64,000 nt of DNA from Paenibacillus allorhizosphaerae (GTDB taxonomy: Bacteria > Bacillota > Bacilli > Paenibacillales > NBRC-103111), in NCBI RefSeq assembly GCF_910594985.1, contig NZ_CAJVCE010000008.1, positions 280,086 through 344,085 of the forward strand, given 5' to 3'. Both the position numbers and the translations under genes were made by a program. The notes under the pieces were generated by a model, which had not been told where the DNA came from, searched no databases, and saw only the letters and a program-made list of their open reading frames with translations. Shown piece by piece: positions 62,084-64,000 of this stretch (position 1 is the first letter of the stretch; every line of letters starts with the position of its first letter).

Positions 62084-63832
62084 TCACGGCTGCGTCAAAG
62101 TGCCTTGATTGAAGTCCATCAACCAGGTCCGTTCCTGGTTGCCCGCATGATCGATGCTGTAAAACTCCACCGTTTGCGTTGACGCGGCAAATAGCAAGAG
62201 CGGCGAGGTGTACATTACCCACGATCCGCTGCGGTTCAGTCGATATTTCGTTATCGATACCCCGGAACCGCTATCGGTAGCGGTCATCGTTGCCGTTAGG
62301 CCGGTGACGTATTTTCCATCCGGTGACAGGATAGGGGCGAATTTTACGGCGGTTACCGGTGCCGTAACGTCCGGCCGGGTCGTGAATGTAACGGACGGAC
62401 CATCATGGCTCGTGTTGCCCGCCGCGTCAAACGCCTCGACTTTGAACGTATAGACCGTGCCCGGTTGTAACGCCGAGACACTGTAGACATTGCCCGTCAC
62501 GGCGGTTTGCAGGCTCTCGCCCTGATAAATCCGGTACCCGGCAACACCAACGTTATCGGTTGCTGCCGTCCAGTTTAGACGCGCTCCCGTTTCGGTAATT
62601 TCCGTAGCGGTCAGGCTGCTTGCAATGGGCCAAGCGGGAGCCGTCGTATCCGGGAACTCGATGGTAAAATCTTTTACTTTGACAGGCGTCAGGCGGTTCG
62701 TTATTGTGGCGTCGCCAATCTGTCCGTAGCCGTTATAACCCCATGCCCACATCGTCCCGTCGGATTTTAATGCGCTGGAGTAAGAAAAACCGGCTGAAAT
62801 TGCCGTTACGCCGGTCAGTCCTTGTACCTGTACGGGAGTATTGCGCTGGATAGTGGTTCCGTCCCCAAGCTGACCGGCTCCATTGATGCCCCAAGCCCAA
62901 ACGGTTCCATCGTTCTTGAGCGCCAAGGAAGAAAAACCGCCTCCGGACAAAGCCTTCACATCCGTCATTCCCTGGATCTGAACAGGTGTAAAGCTCTGTG
63001 TCGTGGTACCGTCGCCAAGCTGGCCGAAGGTGTTGTATCCCCAAGCCCACACGGTTCCGTCGTCTTTTAACGCAAGAGAGTGAAATCTGCCCGCACTAAA
63101 TGCTTTCACGCCGGCAATGCCCGGGATCTGAACCGGCGCAAGCCGGTTCTTCCCTTCGCCGTCTCCGATTTGGCCGTTTCCGCCGCCGCCCCAAGCCCAC
63201 AGCGTCCCATCCTCTTTCAATGCAAGGGTATGGTACAATCCTGCGGAAATCGCGGAAACCCCCGTTAGACCTTGCACTTGAAAAGGTGTCCAACGATGCG
63301 TAGTCGTTCCGTCGCCAAGAAAAGCGTAGTCGTTATTCCCCCAAGCCCAGACGGTTCCATCGTTCTTTACCGCAAAGGAACGGTACTGATTCGTAGAAAT
63401 GGCCTTGACGTCAGCCAATCCCTGAACTTGTACAGGCGACAACCGGCGCGTGTTCGTTCCATCCCCAAGCTGGCCGTATGCGTTATCTCCCATAGCCCAA
63501 ACCGTTCCGTCATTTTTTAGCACGAGCGAATGATCGAAACCGGTAGATACGGAACGGACATTCGTCATCCCGGCAACCTTCAAAGGCTCGCCACGCCCGA
63601 AGGTTGTGCCGCTCCCGAGCTGACCGTAAGTATTCGTTCCCCAAGCCCATACTTCGCCATTACTTACGGCCAGCGTGTGCATTGTTCCGGAAGAGAACGG
63701 AGGGCTGACGGGTTGTTCGGCGGCACTTGCAAAAACCGAAACCAGCATACAACAAATCATAACCAGCAGCGCGCAGGTTGCCATTCTGAAACGTTTAATG
63801 AAAATTGGAATCCCTCCCATTTGAAGATACAT
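62084..63832 (-). CDS. Secreted RCC1-repeat beta-propeller protein with FN3 domain
   Basis: This protein of up to 582 residues is exported through a Sec signal (hydrophobic ATCALLVMICCMLVSVFASA, about 18-37). Seven RCC1-type repeats follow (about residues 45-390), each with V-W-A-W-G-x-N-x-x-G-Q-L-G-D-G-T, forming one complete propeller. Residues 395-490 are a fibronectin type III domain (TAPAWPIASSLTATEITETGARL) and 495-582 an Ig-like domain of the OmpL47/Big type. The start is uncertain: a strong Shine-Dalgarno (GGGAGGG, 63811-63817) lies inside the frame after the first two Met codons, so translation may begin later, possibly at a rare ATT near 63805. The role is unknown, perhaps carbohydrate or surface binding. 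Confidence 0.8.
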   Translation of the reverse strand: MYLQMGGIPIFIKRFRMATCALLVMICCMLVSVFASAAEQPVSPPFSSGTMHTLAVSNGEVWAWGTNTYGQLGSGTTFGRGEPLKVAGMTNVRSVSTGFDHSLVLKNDGTVWAMGDNAYGQLGDGTNTRRLSPVQVQGLADVKAISTNQYRSFAVKNDGTVWAWGNNDYAFLGDGTTTHRWTPFQVQGLTGVSAISAGLYHTLALKEDGTLWAWGGGGNGQIGDGEGKNRLAPVQIPGIAGVKAFSAGRFHSLALKDDGTVWAWGYNTFGQLGDGTTTQSFTPVQIQGMTDVKALSGGGFSSLALKNDGTVWAWGINGAGQLGDGTTIQRNTPVQVQGLTGVTAISAGFSYSSALKSDGTMWAWGYNGYGQIGDATITNRLTPVKVKDFTIEFPDTTAPAWPIASSLTATEITETGARLNWTAATDNVGVAGYRIYQGESLQTAVTGNVYSVSALQPGTVYTFKVEAFDAAGNTSHDGPSVTFTTRPDVTAPVTAVKFAPILSPDGKYVTGLTATMTATDSGSGVSITKYRLNRSGSWVMYTSPLLLFAASTQTVEFYSIDHAGNQERTWLMDFNQGTLTQP

Positions 63833-64000
63833 TAAGTATACATCTATGTTTATTTTAGATACAATATGTAACTTTGAGCGTGAAACAAAAATACTACAGA
63901 GATTTCGTCAACCCGTATTTTGCCATGTTTTTATTTGGTGTTAGAAATAAATAAAACTTTAGACTGATAAATAAAGTATTTGTCCGAGAAAATATAGTTG

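Noticed and set aside
1..64000. Search for tRNA, rRNA, transposase, integrase, toxin-antitoxin or phage-defence genes
   Set aside because: None could be supported. The divergent repeats and fragments noted are better explained by local duplication and decay.

Overview
The window reads as chromosomal DNA of a spore-forming, Gram-positive saprophyte of the Bacillales, most likely Paenibacillaceae (Paenibacillus or a close relative). The evidence is: near-perfect Shine-Dalgarno sequences before most genes, a glycine T-box leader before glyQ-glyS, a clear cwlJ spore-cortex hydrolase, a YheC/YheD spore-associated ATP-grasp protein, an LtaS-type phosphoglycerol transferase, and many AraC and LacI regulators beside carbohydrate genes. 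The assignment is an inference from gene content.

Layout. 1-3.1 kb: a GNAT acetyltransferase cut by the window edge, a VOC-family gene broken by frameshifts, and an AraC regulator with two effector-binding domains. 3.3-14.1 kb: a glycan-use locus made of a LacI regulator, a solute-binding lipoprotein (plus the collapsed remnant of a second), a Tat-exported beta-helix protein, an FAD oxidoreductase and a GH38 alpha-mannosidase. Three related AT-rich candidate operators (TTAACT/AGTTAA) in this locus suggest a single local regulon. 14.2-20.5 kb: an SGNH esterase, an alpha/beta hydrolase, T-box-glyQ-glyS and a metallophosphoesterase. 20.6-26 kb: an AraC regulator divergent from a four-gene operon (D-2-hydroxyacid dehydrogenase, TIM-barrel epimerase, enolase-superfamily dehydratase, Gfo/Idh/MocA oxidoreductase). 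26-28.5 kb: a hydrolase lipoprotein, an APH-like kinase and a candidate structured small RNA. 29-34.3 kb: two convergent solute-binding lipoproteins; the second lies downstream of a frameshifted carbohydrate-active protein whose operon is divergent from an AraC regulator. 34.4-37.3 kb: a secreted protein with four nearly identical 104-115-residue repeats, a GNAT and cwlJ. 37.4-45.8 kb: a second copy of the sugar-acid theme (dehydrogenase, two epimerases, oxidoreductase, enolase-superfamily enzyme), a beta-propeller protein, an AraC regulator and a PhyH-type dioxygenase. 46-50.7 kb: an LtaS-like membrane enzyme, then LysR divergent from an MFS transporter and a 4-OT tautomerase. 51-54.5 kb: a solute-binding lipoprotein translationally coupled to a metallo-beta-lactamase-fold lipoprotein, with a divergent AraC regulator. 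54.7-62 kb: a flavin-type split barrel protein, the YheC/D protein, a GNAT, a three-gene PHP-hydrolase operon behind an attenuator-like leader, and MgtC. 62.1-63.8 kb: a secreted RCC1-propeller/FN3 protein.

How the parts fit. Most of the window is a patchwork of inducible systems for plant or microbial glycans and sugar acids. Exported or surface proteins bind or cut glycans, cytoplasmic glycosidases finish them, and oxidoreductase/epimerase/dehydratase sets process unusual sugar acids. Each set has its own regulator. The most striking feature is four intact solute-binding lipoproteins and one fossil of the same subfamily with no ABC permease gene in 64 kb: either they share permeases encoded elsewhere or they are surface sensors. 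No rRNA, tRNA, CRISPR array, transposase or phage module was seen.
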